The position numbers and the translations under genes are program-made. Below the pieces are notes generated by a model. The model had not been told where the DNA came from. It searched no databases and was given only the letters and a program-made list of their open reading frames with translations. Below are positions 33,528 through 41,589 of a DNA stretch of 64,000 bases, in pieces. Origin of the DNA: Dactylosporangium sucinum (GTDB lineage Bacteria > Actinomycetota > Actinomycetes > Mycobacteriales > Micromonosporaceae); the NCBI RefSeq assembly GCF_014647515.1, contig NZ_BMPI01000050.1, forward strand, positions 22,418 through 86,417. The letters are read 5' to 3'. Numbering within the stretch: the stretch's first letter is position 1; every line of letters starts with the position of its first letter.

Positions 33528-34286
33528 TCAGTCGAGCAGCTCGGTGATCTGCTGGTCCTGGAACCAGCCCATCTGGACCTCGCGCACGACCTCCATGTGC
33601 CGCGCCCAGAACTTCTCGGCCTCGGCGCCGGCGCCCTTCTCGATCAGATCGACGAGCTTGCGGTGCGCCTTCAGGGACCGTTCCTCCTGCTGGCGCTGGT
33701 CGGGCGACGTCGACAGGCCCCTCGCCGAGTGCTGCTCGCTGATGTGCTGCAGGCACTCGGTGATGACCGCCATGGTGGCGTTGCCGCTGAGACCCATGAG
33801 GACGGAGTGGAACCGCCAAGCGGCCGCCGGGAATGCGGAGCTGCTGCCGAGCGCCGCCGCTTCCTCGTCGAGGATCTCGCGCAGCTGGCGAATACCGTCA
33901 GGGGTCGCGCTCTCGGCCGCCATCCGGGCGGCGGTCGGCTCGTAGAGCATGCGGAACTGGTAGACGTCGGCCAGCGTCGCCTGCCGGATCTGCAGCTGGA
34001 TCGCCACGGCTCGGGCGGCCACACCGCCGTCGGGGAGGCTCACCACGGGTCCGCGGTGCGAACCGCGCCGGACCGAGATCAGGTCCTGCGCCTCGAGCAG
34101 GCGCAGGGCCTCCCGCAGCGTCGGCCGGGAGACCTCGTACTGCTCCATGAGGGTCGCCTCGCTCAACAGCGACTCCCCTGGTTTGAGCTCGCCCTTCAGG
34201 ATCTTCGCGCGCAACTCGGCGGCGATGACCTCTGCCATCTTGGGAATCCGATGGGCTGCCGCGCGGCCGTTGGGCATCGAGGCCAT
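33528..34286 (-). CDS. GntR-family transcriptional regulator, FCD (FadR) subfamily
   Basis: DNA-binding regulator of 252 residues. The winged helix is near residues 20-75 (GESLLSEATLMEQYEVSRPTL then EALRLLEAQDLISV), followed by an all-helical FCD ligand domain with metal/ligand histidines (FHSVLM, HISEQHS, AHRKLV, RHMEVV). AGGAGA lies just upstream of ATG. It is the only regulator in the first 39 kb. An island-type site lies 40 nt upstream of its start. Whether it binds those sites is open: they do not show the TNGTNNNACNA pattern usual for FadR-type operators. Confidence 0.88.
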   Translation of the reverse strand: MASMPNGRAAAHRIPKMAEVIAAELRAKILKGELKPGESLLSEATLMEQYEVSRPTLREALRLLEAQDLISVRRGSHRGPVVSLPDGGVAARAVAIQLQIRQATLADVYQFRMLYEPTAARMAAESATPDGIRQLREILDEEAAALGSSSAFPAAAWRFHSVLMGLSGNATMAVITECLQHISEQHSARGLSTSPDQRQQEERSLKAHRKLVDLIEKGAGAEAEKFWARHMEVVREVQMGWFQDQQITELLD

Positions 34287-34325
34287 GTCTCTCCTGCGCT
34301 GAGTCCGATGATCGATTGCTGAGTA

Positions 34326-34343
34326 TTCTTAGTTAAACACAAT
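34326..34343. promoter_or_regulatory. operator-like site upstream of the GntR gene
   Basis: TTCTTAG-TTAA-ACACAAT, in the 154-bp gap between the SDR stop (34441) and the regulator start (34286). The left half and spacer match the island motif. The rest of the gap shows no gene. Confidence 0.4.
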
Positions 34344-34440
34344 CTCTCGCCAGTTGGCACGGCAGGCCCCGCCCAGTATCGCCCGGGCCACACTTGCGCC
34401 GCCGCCCCGCGGGGAGTCCCGCCGCGACCGATGCACCGGC

Positions 34441-35205
34441 TCAGCGCATCGGCAGGAGACCTCCGTCGGCAGCGAACATCTGCCCGGTCATGAACCGCGA
34501 CGCCGGGCTCGCGACGAAGGCGATGACCGGCAGGAAGTCGCGTTCGATGTCGCCGAGGCGACCGCCGAGCGGAATCGTCCGCTTGAGCGCGGCGTCGTGC
34601 GCGGCCAGCGCCTCGGGGCTCATCTCACTGCGGGTCTTGTCGTACATGGGTGTCCAGATCGCCGGAGCGATGGCGTTGACGGTGATGCCGTACGGCGCCC
34701 ACTCGATGGCCAGCGTCCGCGTCCAGGCCACCACGGCGCCCTTCGAAGCGGAGTACGCCGCCTTGGCCGGAAGACCAATGATGCCAGCCGACGAGGCGAA
34801 GTTGATCACGCGGCCGCCGCCGTCCCTGAGATGAGGGAACACGGCGACGTTGGTGAGGAACGTGCCGGTGGCGTTGACCGCGATGATCCTCTCCCACGTC
34901 GCGAGCGACGTCTCCGCGGCCGACCCGAAGGGCGCGATGCCGGCCGCGTTGACGAGGACGTCAAGCCCTCCGAGGATGCCGGCGGCGCCCTTCACCGCAG
35001 ACTCCACCGACTCCTGCGAGGTGACGTCGCACGTCAGGAAGGCGGCGCCGACCTCCTTCGCCACAGCACCGCCGGCTTCCTCGTTGAGATCGAGGGAGAC
35101 CACCTGCGCACCGAGGCGAGAGAAGCCCCGCACCGTGCCCGCACCCATGCCGCTCGCGCCACCGGTGACGATCACCCTGCGCCCGGTCAGATCAAAGTCG
35201 CTCAT
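34441..35205 (-). CDS. short-chain dehydrogenase/reductase
   Basis: Classical SDR of 254 residues: FDLTGRRVIVTGGASGMGAGTV, VNAAGIAPFG in place of NNAG, INFASSAG with the catalytic Ser, YSASK, and ADGG near the end. ATG at 35205 fits the conserved SDR start; an in-frame ATG six codons upstream is an alternative. No Shine-Dalgarno sequence is seen. An island-type operator site lies just upstream, between this gene and the thiolase stop, so it may have its own promoter. Confidence 0.85.
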   Translation of the reverse strand: MSDFDLTGRRVIVTGGASGMGAGTVRGFSRLGAQVVSLDLNEEAGGAVAKEVGAAFLTCDVTSQESVESAVKGAAGILGGLDVLVNAAGIAPFGSAAETSLATWERIIAVNATGTFLTNVAVFPHLRDGGGRVINFASSAGIIGLPAKAAYSASKGAVVAWTRTLAIEWAPYGITVNAIAPAIWTPMYDKTRSEMSPEALAAHDAALKRTIPLGGRLGDIERDFLPVIAFVASPASRFMTGQMFAADGGLLPMR

Positions 35206-35221
35206 GACATCAAAGTAGTAC

Positions 35222-35239
35222 ATCTAAGTTATATATGAC
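35222..35239. promoter_or_regulatory. operator-like site between thiolase and SDR genes
   Basis: ATCTAAG-TTAT-ATATGAC. The sequence ATCTWAGTTATAYAT is shared with the livK site at 10131-10148 read on the minus strand. It fills most of the 37-bp gap between the thiolase stop and the SDR start. Confidence 0.5.
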
Positions 35240-35242
35240 GAG

Positions 35243-36406
35243 TCACACCTCGATGACGATGCCGCCGCCCTGCCCGCCGGCGGCGCACATCGCCGCGACG
35301 GCGATGCCGCCGCCGCGACGGCGAAGTTCGAAGATCAGCGTGGCCAGCATCCGGCCGCCCGACGCGGAGATGGGATGCCCGATGCTGCAGCCGCTGCCGT
35401 AGATGTTGACCTTCTCGTCGTCGATGCCGAGCAGCTTGCAGGCGGCCAGCGGCACCGACGCGAATGCCTCGTTGATCTCCCACAGGTCCACGTCACCGAC
35501 GTCGATCCCGGCGCGCTTGAGGACCAGCGGGATGACCTCGGTCGCGCCCAGGCCGGTCCGGTGTGGCTCGACGCCGACGGCGCCCCACGAGCGGATCCGG
35601 GCCAGGGGGGTGAGGCCGCGCTCGGCGGCGAAGGTATCGGCGACGATCGTGAGCGCCGAGGCCGCGTCGTTGACGCCGCTGGCGTTGCCCGCGGTGGTGC
35701 TGAAGCCCTCGATCTCCGGGTGCAGCGGCCGGAGCGCGGCGAGCTTCTCCAGGGAGGTGTTGCGGCGAGGGTGTTCGTCGGCGGAGAAGAGCACCCTCCG
35801 CCCGTCGACGGTCACCTCGATGGGAACGATCTCGTCGTTGAACCTGCCGGCGTCGATCGCGGCGACCGCACGCTGGTGCGAACGCATCGCCCAGGCGTCG
35901 ATCTCCGCACGGGTCAGGCCGACCTCCTGGGCCGTGTTCCACCCGGTCGTGATCGTCACGTCGTCGTTGGCACCGTCGTAGAAGGGAAACGTCGGGTTGA
36001 AGCCGTGCCGCACCTCCTCGGAACCGGGGACGCGCCAGGTCAACGTGGGGTTCATGGAGGCGGAGTGGGTGCCGCCGGCGATCACGGCACGGTCCATGCC
36101 CGCGCGGACCGTGGCGGCCGCATTCCCTACCGCGGTCAGTCCACCAGCGCAGTGACGATTCACGGCCTGGCCAGGTGCCCGGTTGAGCCCGGCCGCGATC
36201 GCCGCGAACCTGGCGATGTCGCCGCCGCCGGCGAGTTCCTCGGCGAGGATCACATCGTCGATGTCCTCGGCTTCCAGACCCGAGCGATCCAGGGCCGCCT
36301 TGACGACGTGGGTCGCGAGCTCCTCGGCCGGCGTGTCCCGCAGGGTGCCCTTGAAGGACGTGGCGACGGGCGTGCGCACGGCGCTGACGATGAGTGCTTC
36401 GGTCAC
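35243..36406 (-). CDS. acetyl-CoA acetyltransferase (thiolase)
   Basis: Thiolase of 387 residues with the nucleophile Cys85 in NRHCAGGLTAVGNA, the catalytic His in GHPISASGGRM and the second Cys in AMCAAGGQGGG. It probably cleaves a 3-ketoacyl-CoA. GTG at 36406 has GAGAGAAA upstream. It differs clearly from the thiolase at 17446 (MCEGGGQ there, CAAGGQGGG here), which suggests different substrates. It is part of a minus-strand run acyl-CoA dehydrogenase, DoxX, thiolase. Confidence 0.91.
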   Translation of the reverse strand: MTEALIVSAVRTPVATSFKGTLRDTPAEELATHVVKAALDRSGLEAEDIDDVILAEELAGGGDIARFAAIAAGLNRAPGQAVNRHCAGGLTAVGNAAATVRAGMDRAVIAGGTHSASMNPTLTWRVPGSEEVRHGFNPTFPFYDGANDDVTITTGWNTAQEVGLTRAEIDAWAMRSHQRAVAAIDAGRFNDEIVPIEVTVDGRRVLFSADEHPRRNTSLEKLAALRPLHPEIEGFSTTAGNASGVNDAASALTIVADTFAAERGLTPLARIRSWGAVGVEPHRTGLGATEVIPLVLKRAGIDVGDVDLWEINEAFASVPLAACKLLGIDDEKVNIYGSGCSIGHPISASGGRMLATLIFELRRRGGGIAVAAMCAAGGQGGGIVIEV

Positions 36407-36421
36407 GGTTTCTCTCGCTTC

Positions 36422-36919
36422 CTATGCCGATTGCCGCGCGGGACGGTACGAGGTGGCCAGAAGCCCGAGCGCGGCAGCGGTGCCGCCCGCGGGCACGATC
36501 AGCGCCCACCAGGCGCCGGCGAGTTTCCAGCCGAGCACGTGGTCGAGCGACCACTCGCCGGGCCCGAGCGCGGCGATGCCGACGGCCACCATCGCGACCA
36601 GCACCACGTACTCCGCGCCACCCTTGAAGACGAAGTAGCCCTTCCCGCGGTGGTCGGTCAGCGCCGCGACCACCATCAGGCCGACGAACGCCGTGCACAC
36701 CGGGCCGGTCAGCAGGCCGGCGGTGAGCAGGATGCCGGCGGAAATCTCGGTAGCGGGCGCGATGCGCGCGTGCAGCCAGGCGGGTCGCAGCCCGAGGGAG
36801 TTGAACCACCTGGTCGTTCCCTCAAGGCCACCCGGGCCGGCCACCTTGTTCCAGCCGTGGATCGCCAGCATCGGCCCCAGGGCCAGCCGGACGATGAGCG
36901 TGCCGATGTCGTGGTCCAT
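36422..36919 (-). CDS. DoxX-like small membrane protein
   Basis: Membrane protein of 165 residues with about four hydrophobic helices and the DoxX-type features RLALGPMLAIHGWNKVAGPGG near the N-terminus and FVFKGGAEYVVLVAMVAVGIAALGPG in the second half. Family members are linked to membrane redox chemistry and thiol stress; the role here is unknown. ATG at 36919 lies 2 nt after the acyl-CoA dehydrogenase stop, so the genes are coupled. Confidence 0.8.
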   Translation of the reverse strand: MDHDIGTLIVRLALGPMLAIHGWNKVAGPGGLEGTTRWFNSLGLRPAWLHARIAPATEISAGILLTAGLLTGPVCTAFVGLMVVAALTDHRGKGYFVFKGGAEYVVLVAMVAVGIAALGPGEWSLDHVLGWKLAGAWWALIVPAGGTAAALGLLATSYRPARQSA

Positions 36920-36921
36920 AC

Positions 36922-38292
36922 CTAGTGATCGCTCCCGACCGGCCGCATGACTGCCGGCAGGTCGACGGTCCCTCGGCTCTCCTCGAAGGTGACGCCGACC
37001 TCGTCGAGGATGGGCTGCAGTTGCTTCGCCGCCCACGCCTTGCGCTTCCAGAGCACGTCGGTCGGGAAGTCGTCGCCGGACGGCTGGTAGTCCTTGAGCA
37101 ACTGCCGCGCGACCAGGGACAGGTGCAACTCGGTCACGCCGTCTGCCAGGCCCTCGTGCATGGCCAGCGCTGTCAGCTGACCGAAATGCATCACGTTCGA
37201 GACACCGATGGAGCCGTGCAGGTGGACCGCACGGATGGTGACCTCCTCGGCGATCTTCGCCATCGCGGCCTTGACCGCGGAGATCATCTTGCGGCCCTCG
37301 GCGCCGTGCTCCCGCTGCTGGTCGAACATCCACGCCGTGTAGAGCACCAGCAGCCGGAACTGCTGGTACTCGATGAAGGTGTTCGCAAGATCGTGCTGGA
37401 CGGACTGCTTCCCGGCGATCACCTCGCCGTAGGACTCACGGCTCAGGGCGCGCTCGGCCATCATGTCGAGCAGGTTCTTCACGAGCCCGATCGTGCGCTG
37501 TGCGTGGTGCAGCCGACCGCCCCCGAGACGGGACTGCGCGACGACGAAGCCCTTGCCGACCTCGCCGAGGCGAGCACTGTCGGGGACGCGGACGTCGGTG
37601 AAGCGCAGCCACGGGTGCCCGCCGCTGCCGGGCCGGTCGAGCCAAAGGCCGACGTTGCGCACGACCTCGAACCCCGGCGCGTCCGTGGGCACGATGAACA
37701 TCGTCGCGCGGTTGTGCGGCGGCGCAGCGGGGTCGGTCACGCACATCACGATCATGAACGCCGCGTGGTTTGCGTTGGACGCGAACCACTTCTCGCCGTT
37801 GATGACCCACGTATCGCCGTCCCGAACGGCCGTCGTGCGCAGGTTCGTGGGGTCGGAGCCACCCTGCGGCTCGGTCATGCAGTAGGCGGAGAAGACGTCG
37901 TTGTCGAGCAATGGCTCGAGGTACTGCTTCTTCTGCTCGTCAGTGCCGAACATCGCGAGAATCTCGGCGTTCCCGCTGTCCGGCCCCTGACAGCCGAACA
38001 CGACCGGTCCGAACGACGAGGTGCCGAACGACTCGTTGATGTACGTGAGCTTCACCGCGCCGAAGCCCTGTCCGCCGAGATGCGACGGCAGGTGGGCCGC
38101 CCACAGGCCCTGGCCCTTCACCTCCTGCTGCAGCCGCTTGACGACCTTGCGGAGCGCGGTGTTGCCGGCGTCGTAGGGCGCATCGAAGTCGTAGTCGTAG
38201 ATGAACTCGAGCGGGCGGATCTTGGTCTCCACGAACTCCTTGATCCAGGCGAGCTTGGCCTGGAACTCCGGCTCGATCGAGAAGTCGACCAT
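36922..38292 (-). CDS. acyl-CoA dehydrogenase (ACAD10/11-like)
   Basis: Acyl-CoA dehydrogenase of 456 residues, longer than the usual 380 because of an extended N-terminus (FSIEPEFQAKLAWIKEFVETKI) and a C-terminal extension. The middle domain has CMTEPQGGSDPTNLRTTA and NGEKWFASNANHA; the C-terminal domain has RLHHAQRTIGLVKNLLDMMAERALSR and LADGVTELHLSLVARQLL. The length and C-terminal DG..ELH motif resemble the ACAD10/11 group. It is divergent from an SDR gene, with a 24-bp perfect palindrome and an island-type site between them. Confidence 0.88.
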   Translation of the reverse strand: MVDFSIEPEFQAKLAWIKEFVETKIRPLEFIYDYDFDAPYDAGNTALRKVVKRLQQEVKGQGLWAAHLPSHLGGQGFGAVKLTYINESFGTSSFGPVVFGCQGPDSGNAEILAMFGTDEQKKQYLEPLLDNDVFSAYCMTEPQGGSDPTNLRTTAVRDGDTWVINGEKWFASNANHAAFMIVMCVTDPAAPPHNRATMFIVPTDAPGFEVVRNVGLWLDRPGSGGHPWLRFTDVRVPDSARLGEVGKGFVVAQSRLGGGRLHHAQRTIGLVKNLLDMMAERALSRESYGEVIAGKQSVQHDLANTFIEYQQFRLLVLYTAWMFDQQREHGAEGRKMISAVKAAMAKIAEEVTIRAVHLHGSIGVSNVMHFGQLTALAMHEGLADGVTELHLSLVARQLLKDYQPSGDDFPTDVLWKRKAWAAKQLQPILDEVGVTFEESRGTVDLPAVMRPVGSDH

Positions 38293-38353
38293 GGCCTCTC
38301 CTCCGACACTCGTACGGGACGGTCCGTAGCAGGCAATTGCAGTCCCGCGCCCG

Positions 38354-38377
38354 GATTGTCGACGACCGTCGACAATC
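38354..38377. promoter_or_regulatory. 24-bp perfect palindrome with 4-bp centre
   Basis: GATTGTCGAC, then GACC, then GTCGACAATC: ten paired bases on each side. It lies 62 nt upstream of the acyl-CoA dehydrogenase start (38292) and does not match the island motif. Its size fits a TetR-type dimer operator; no cognate regulator is encoded nearby. Confidence 0.55.
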
Positions 38378-38399
38378 TCGCCGTGCGAGCTTCATCACC

Positions 38400-38417
38400 A
38401 ACTTAGTGAGCCTAGTC
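38400..38417. promoter_or_regulatory. operator-like site between acyl-CoA dehydrogenase and SDR genes
   Basis: AACTTAG-TGAG-CCTAGTC, with the island half-site on the left and an imperfect inverse on the right. It is nearly equidistant from the divergent starts at 38292 and 38519. Confidence 0.4.
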
Positions 38418-38518
38418 AACTACATCGCTGGTACGGTTGGCAACAAGAACGCCGCGCTCCTGGCGCGGGTGGCCAGCGAGGCGTTGCCGTCGACGGCGCC
38501 ATCGATGAACGGAGAGCC

Positions 38519-39256
38519 ATGACGACGATGGTCCTGCGCGACGAGGTCGCCTGGATATCGGGCGGATCCAGCGGTATCGGCCTGGCAACGGCGTCCAGGC
38601 TGCAGGCGCTCGGGGCCCGGGTGGCCGTGCTGGACGTCGTCGCATCCACCGACCCCAACGTCGCATTCGCCGAGTGCGACATCTCCTCGGCGGCTGCCGT
38701 CGCCGAGGCCGCCCGCACCCTGGAAGGTGAGCTCGGACCTCCAACGATCCTGGTCGCGTGCGCTGCCATCACAGGCTCGGCGGCACTGTCCGAGTTCCCC
38801 GACGACCTGTGGCGGCGCCTACTCGACGTGAACCTGACCGGGACGTTCCAGTTGGTGCGGAAGGTGTTCGCCGGAATGTGCGCGCGTCGGCGAGGCCGTA
38901 TCGTGCTCTTCTCCTCCGACGCTGCGGCGCGCCCGCTATCCGGCCACGCCGGCTACGCCGCAACGAAGGCGGCGGTCATTGCGCTCGGCCGCGTCGCCGC
39001 GACCGAAGGCGGCCCCTACGGCGTCACCTGCAACGTAATATCGCCCGGAGTCGTCGACACGCCCGCTGCGCGCCGCCGGTGGGATTCGCGCGACCAACTG
39101 GTGCACGCCGTGCAGAACTCCCCAATCAGGAACCTGCTCGGTGTCGTGCTCGATGCCGACGACATCGCAGAGGCCGTCGCATTTCTCGTCTCGCCCGCGA
39201 GCCGGCACGTCACGGGGCAGACACTGCACGTCAACGCCGGCGGCCATTTACATTGA
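38519..39256 (+). CDS. short-chain dehydrogenase/reductase
   Basis: Classical SDR of 245 residues with VAWISGGSSGIGLATASRL, ACAAITG in place of NNAG, VLFSSDAAARP with Ser, YAATK and a C-terminal NAGGHLH. The ATG at 38519 has GGAGAG just upstream. The protein ends at 39256, exactly where remains of a mobilisation gene begin. The last residues (NAGG instead of DGG, then HLH) are compatible with an intact end, so the mobile element seems to have joined precisely behind it. Confidence 0.84.
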   Translation: MTTMVLRDEVAWISGGSSGIGLATASRLQALGARVAVLDVVASTDPNVAFAECDISSAAAVAEAARTLEGELGPPTILVACAAITGSAALSEFPDDLWRRLLDVNLTGTFQLVRKVFAGMCARRRGRIVLFSSDAAARPLSGHAGYAATKAAVIALGRVAATEGGPYGVTCNVISPGVVDTPAARRRWDSRDQLVHAVQNSPIRNLLGVVLDADDIAEAVAFLVSPASRHVTGQTLHVNAGGHLH

Positions 39257-39558
39257 CAGCCAGACCGGCGGGCTTCGGCGCCAGCCACGTCGTCTTCGCC
39301 GGCACGAGGCCCGCGTCGGAGGCACGCGCCGATCCGGGAACGGCGGTGACCCGGCACGAGCTCGCCGAACTCCAGCGGGATCTCTTCGCAGCTCGTACCG
39401 CCGTCATCCGGACCGGCACCAACCTCAACCAGGCCGTCGCCGCGCTCAACGCCACCGACGAAGCTCCCGTGTGGCTCGGCCTGGCCGTCGCGCGATGCGA
39501 GCGGGCGCTCGGACAGCTCGACGCCGTGGTCGGCGAGGTCGACCGGCGGCTGCGCTGA
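39253..39558 (+). pseudogene. MobC-like mobilisation protein, 5'-truncated
   Basis: The reading frame encodes ADPGTAVTRHELAELQRD, then TAVIRTGTNLNQAVAALN and a C-terminal helix, which match the C-terminal half of bacterial mobilisation (MobC) relaxosome proteins with their GxNLNQ core. The N-terminal ribbon-helix-helix half is missing: upstream sequence is the end of the SDR gene. A TTG at 39253 overlapping the SDR stop could give a 101-residue product. I read it as a truncated remnant whose left edge marks the edge of an integrated element. It directly precedes the relaxase. Confidence 0.65.
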
Positions 39559-40949
39559 TCCTCGCGATCCACCGGCGCGGCACGAACGTCGCCGGCCTTC
39601 TCCGGTATCTGTTCGGGCCAGGTCGCCTGGTGGCTGCCTGGTCCGGATCGGGTCAGCTCACGTCATTGCAGCCGGCGAATCGCCATGATGTCGGACCACT
39701 CACCAGGCTGCTCGAACAGCCGGTACGGGCGGGCAGGAATCCGCCGCAGAAGCCGGTCTGGCATACCTCGGTGCGCAACCACGCGAAGGACCGGACTCTG
39801 ACCGACGCCCAATGAGCGCACATCGCCGCCGAGATAGTGGCCGCCGTCGGCATCGCCCCGCACAACGATCCCGATGCCGTCCGATGGGTCGCGATCCGTC
39901 ACGCGGAGGAACACATCCACATCGTCGCCACGCTGGTACGACAGGACGGCGCCACCGTCTGGGCGTGGAACGAGCGCCTCAAGGCACAGGCAGCGGCACG
40001 TGATCTCGAAGAACGGTACGGGCTGTACAAGGTCGGTCCATCAGACCGCACCAGTCATCGCCGGCCTGGCGCAGCCGAGCGGAACAAGTCGGAGCGCCAA
40101 GGGCTTTCGGTGATTCCACGTGATCGACTCCGCCACGAGGTGCGCGGCGCCGCGGCAGCCGCCGTCAGCGAAGCTGAGTTTTTCGCGGCGCTACGGGCCG
40201 CAGGCGTGCTCGTCCGGCTCCGCCACAGCAACGCCGACCCGGACGAAGTCACCGGATACGCCGTCGGGCTTCCCGGCCACCACACCGCGACCGGTGACAC
40301 CGTCTGGTACAGCGGTGGACGTCTCGCGCCGGATCTGACTCTTCCGCGGCTGCGCGGGCGATGGCCGGACGTCACCGGTCCCCCGTCAGGCATACGACGA
40401 CGCACCATGCCCGCTGGCCGTCGTGCCGACGCGTTTCTTCGGGCTGCAAGCGCGCTGCGACACGCCACGGAGAAGCTCCCGATCGACGAAGCCACCGAGG
40501 ACCCTTCGGCGCTGATCCAGTCCGTGGGCGACATTCTCACGCTGACCGCACGGGCCTTCGAAGGTCGCAATGGCGGGCCATTGACCGAGGCCGCTGAGGC
40601 GTTCGACCGTGCCGTCCGCGAACCCTACCGTCACCGTACGAGACGGAGCCGGCCGGCAGATGATCTTCGGTCCCTGTCTCGGCTCATTGCAGTGGCGGGA
40701 CGGATTACTGGCGACCGCGACACCGCCGCCGCTCTCCATCTGGTGCTCCAGCTCTCCAGGTTCGCGGACAGCCTCGCTGACCTGCGTGAAGCCCAGCAGC
40801 GACTCCATCAGGCACGCACAGCCCGCCAGACAGCTCAACAGCTGCGGACCATCGCGACGACGGGAACGGCACTGTCTCCAGCCGACGAGCGTGCACCGCT
40901 ACAGGTGCCCGACCCGGGGGCCAGCGCAAGACGTACACACGTCACCTGA
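39555..40949 (+). pseudogene. relaxase/mobilisation nuclease with an in-frame TGA
   Basis: The first part (to 39815) reads AIHRRGTNVAGLLRYLFGPG, then LVAAWSGSG, LTRLLEQPVRAGRNPPQKPVWH and DRTLTDAQ, the N-terminus of actinomycete relaxases. The same frame continues after TGA (39813-39815) with AHIAAEIVAAVGIAP and the metal-binding HAEEHIHIVATLV. The stop falls where a Trp codon is expected, so a TGG to TGA nonsense change is likely. The natural start also looks damaged: only CTG at 39555 overlaps the mobC stop. The 3' part could still be made from an internal start as about 370 residues, without the first relaxase motif. Confidence 0.8.
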
Positions 40950-41085
40950 GGATTCGTGGTACCGCCACCGCCAGCACGACAGCCCCGCCGTAGCTCAGCA
41001 CGAACCCCGCAGCAGCCCTCTCGACAACCCGCTGCGCCAACAATCGAGCATCGGAACGCCCGGCGAGATCCGAAACGAGGCCACC

Positions 41086-41589
41086 ATGTCCCACGCGCCC
41101 ATCCGGACCACGTACTCGGTCCGAGCCACGTTCGACAATGACGTTGCCGAGACACGGCACGGCCTCAGCTCCGACGCCGCCACCGTCATGATGACGCGGG
41201 CGCCAGGCCTGCCGTTGGCAACGCTCAGCGCACGCAGGCAGCCCGGCCGCAGGTACTCGGTGGTGACAAGCGTCGATGCCGGCGGCCGACTCGCGGATCG
41301 GTCGCCGCTGCAACTGCTGGGCTGGAAGCCACGCCTGCCAATCCGGATGACCGTACCAAACGACGTCGTGGTAATCGTTCCCTGCCCAGGTCAGACGGAA
41401 CACGTCAGCAGTCAAGGACGCATCCGACTTACCTCCTCGACGCGGCACATCCTTGGCGTCACCGAGGGCGACCGGCTCTACGTGGTCGCGGCGGTCGACG
41501 ACGACCAGTTGACGATCTACCCCATGTGGCTTCTGGACTCCATCGTCATGGAGTTCGATCGGCACGTCGGCGGACGGAGGCGATCATGA
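41086..41589 (+). CDS. AbrB/SpoVT-like DNA-binding protein
   Basis: Protein of 167 residues. The C-terminal half has a swapped-hairpin AbrB-type pattern (GRIRLTSSTRHILGVTEGDR then LYVVAAVDDDQLTIYPM) and the N-terminal half a weaker similar block (DAGGRLADRSPLQLLGWKP). Proteins of this form commonly precede tyrosine-recombinase genes in actinomycete integrated elements. The stop overlaps the integrase start as ATGA. It may regulate excision or integration. The 136 nt between the relaxase stop and this gene show no supportable gene. Confidence 0.65.
   Translation: MSHAPIRTTYSVRATFDNDVAETRHGLSSDAATVMMTRAPGLPLATLSARRQPGRRYSVVTSVDAGGRLADRSPLQLLGWKPRLPIRMTVPNDVVVIVPCPGQTEHVSSQGRIRLTSSTRHILGVTEGDRLYVVAAVDDDQLTIYPMWLLDSIVMEFDRHVGGRRRS

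Noticed and set aside
33528..34286. GntR regulator as proven owner of the nine operator sites
   Set aside because: The sites do not show the usual FadR-type TNGTNNNACNA pattern; kept only as one possibility.
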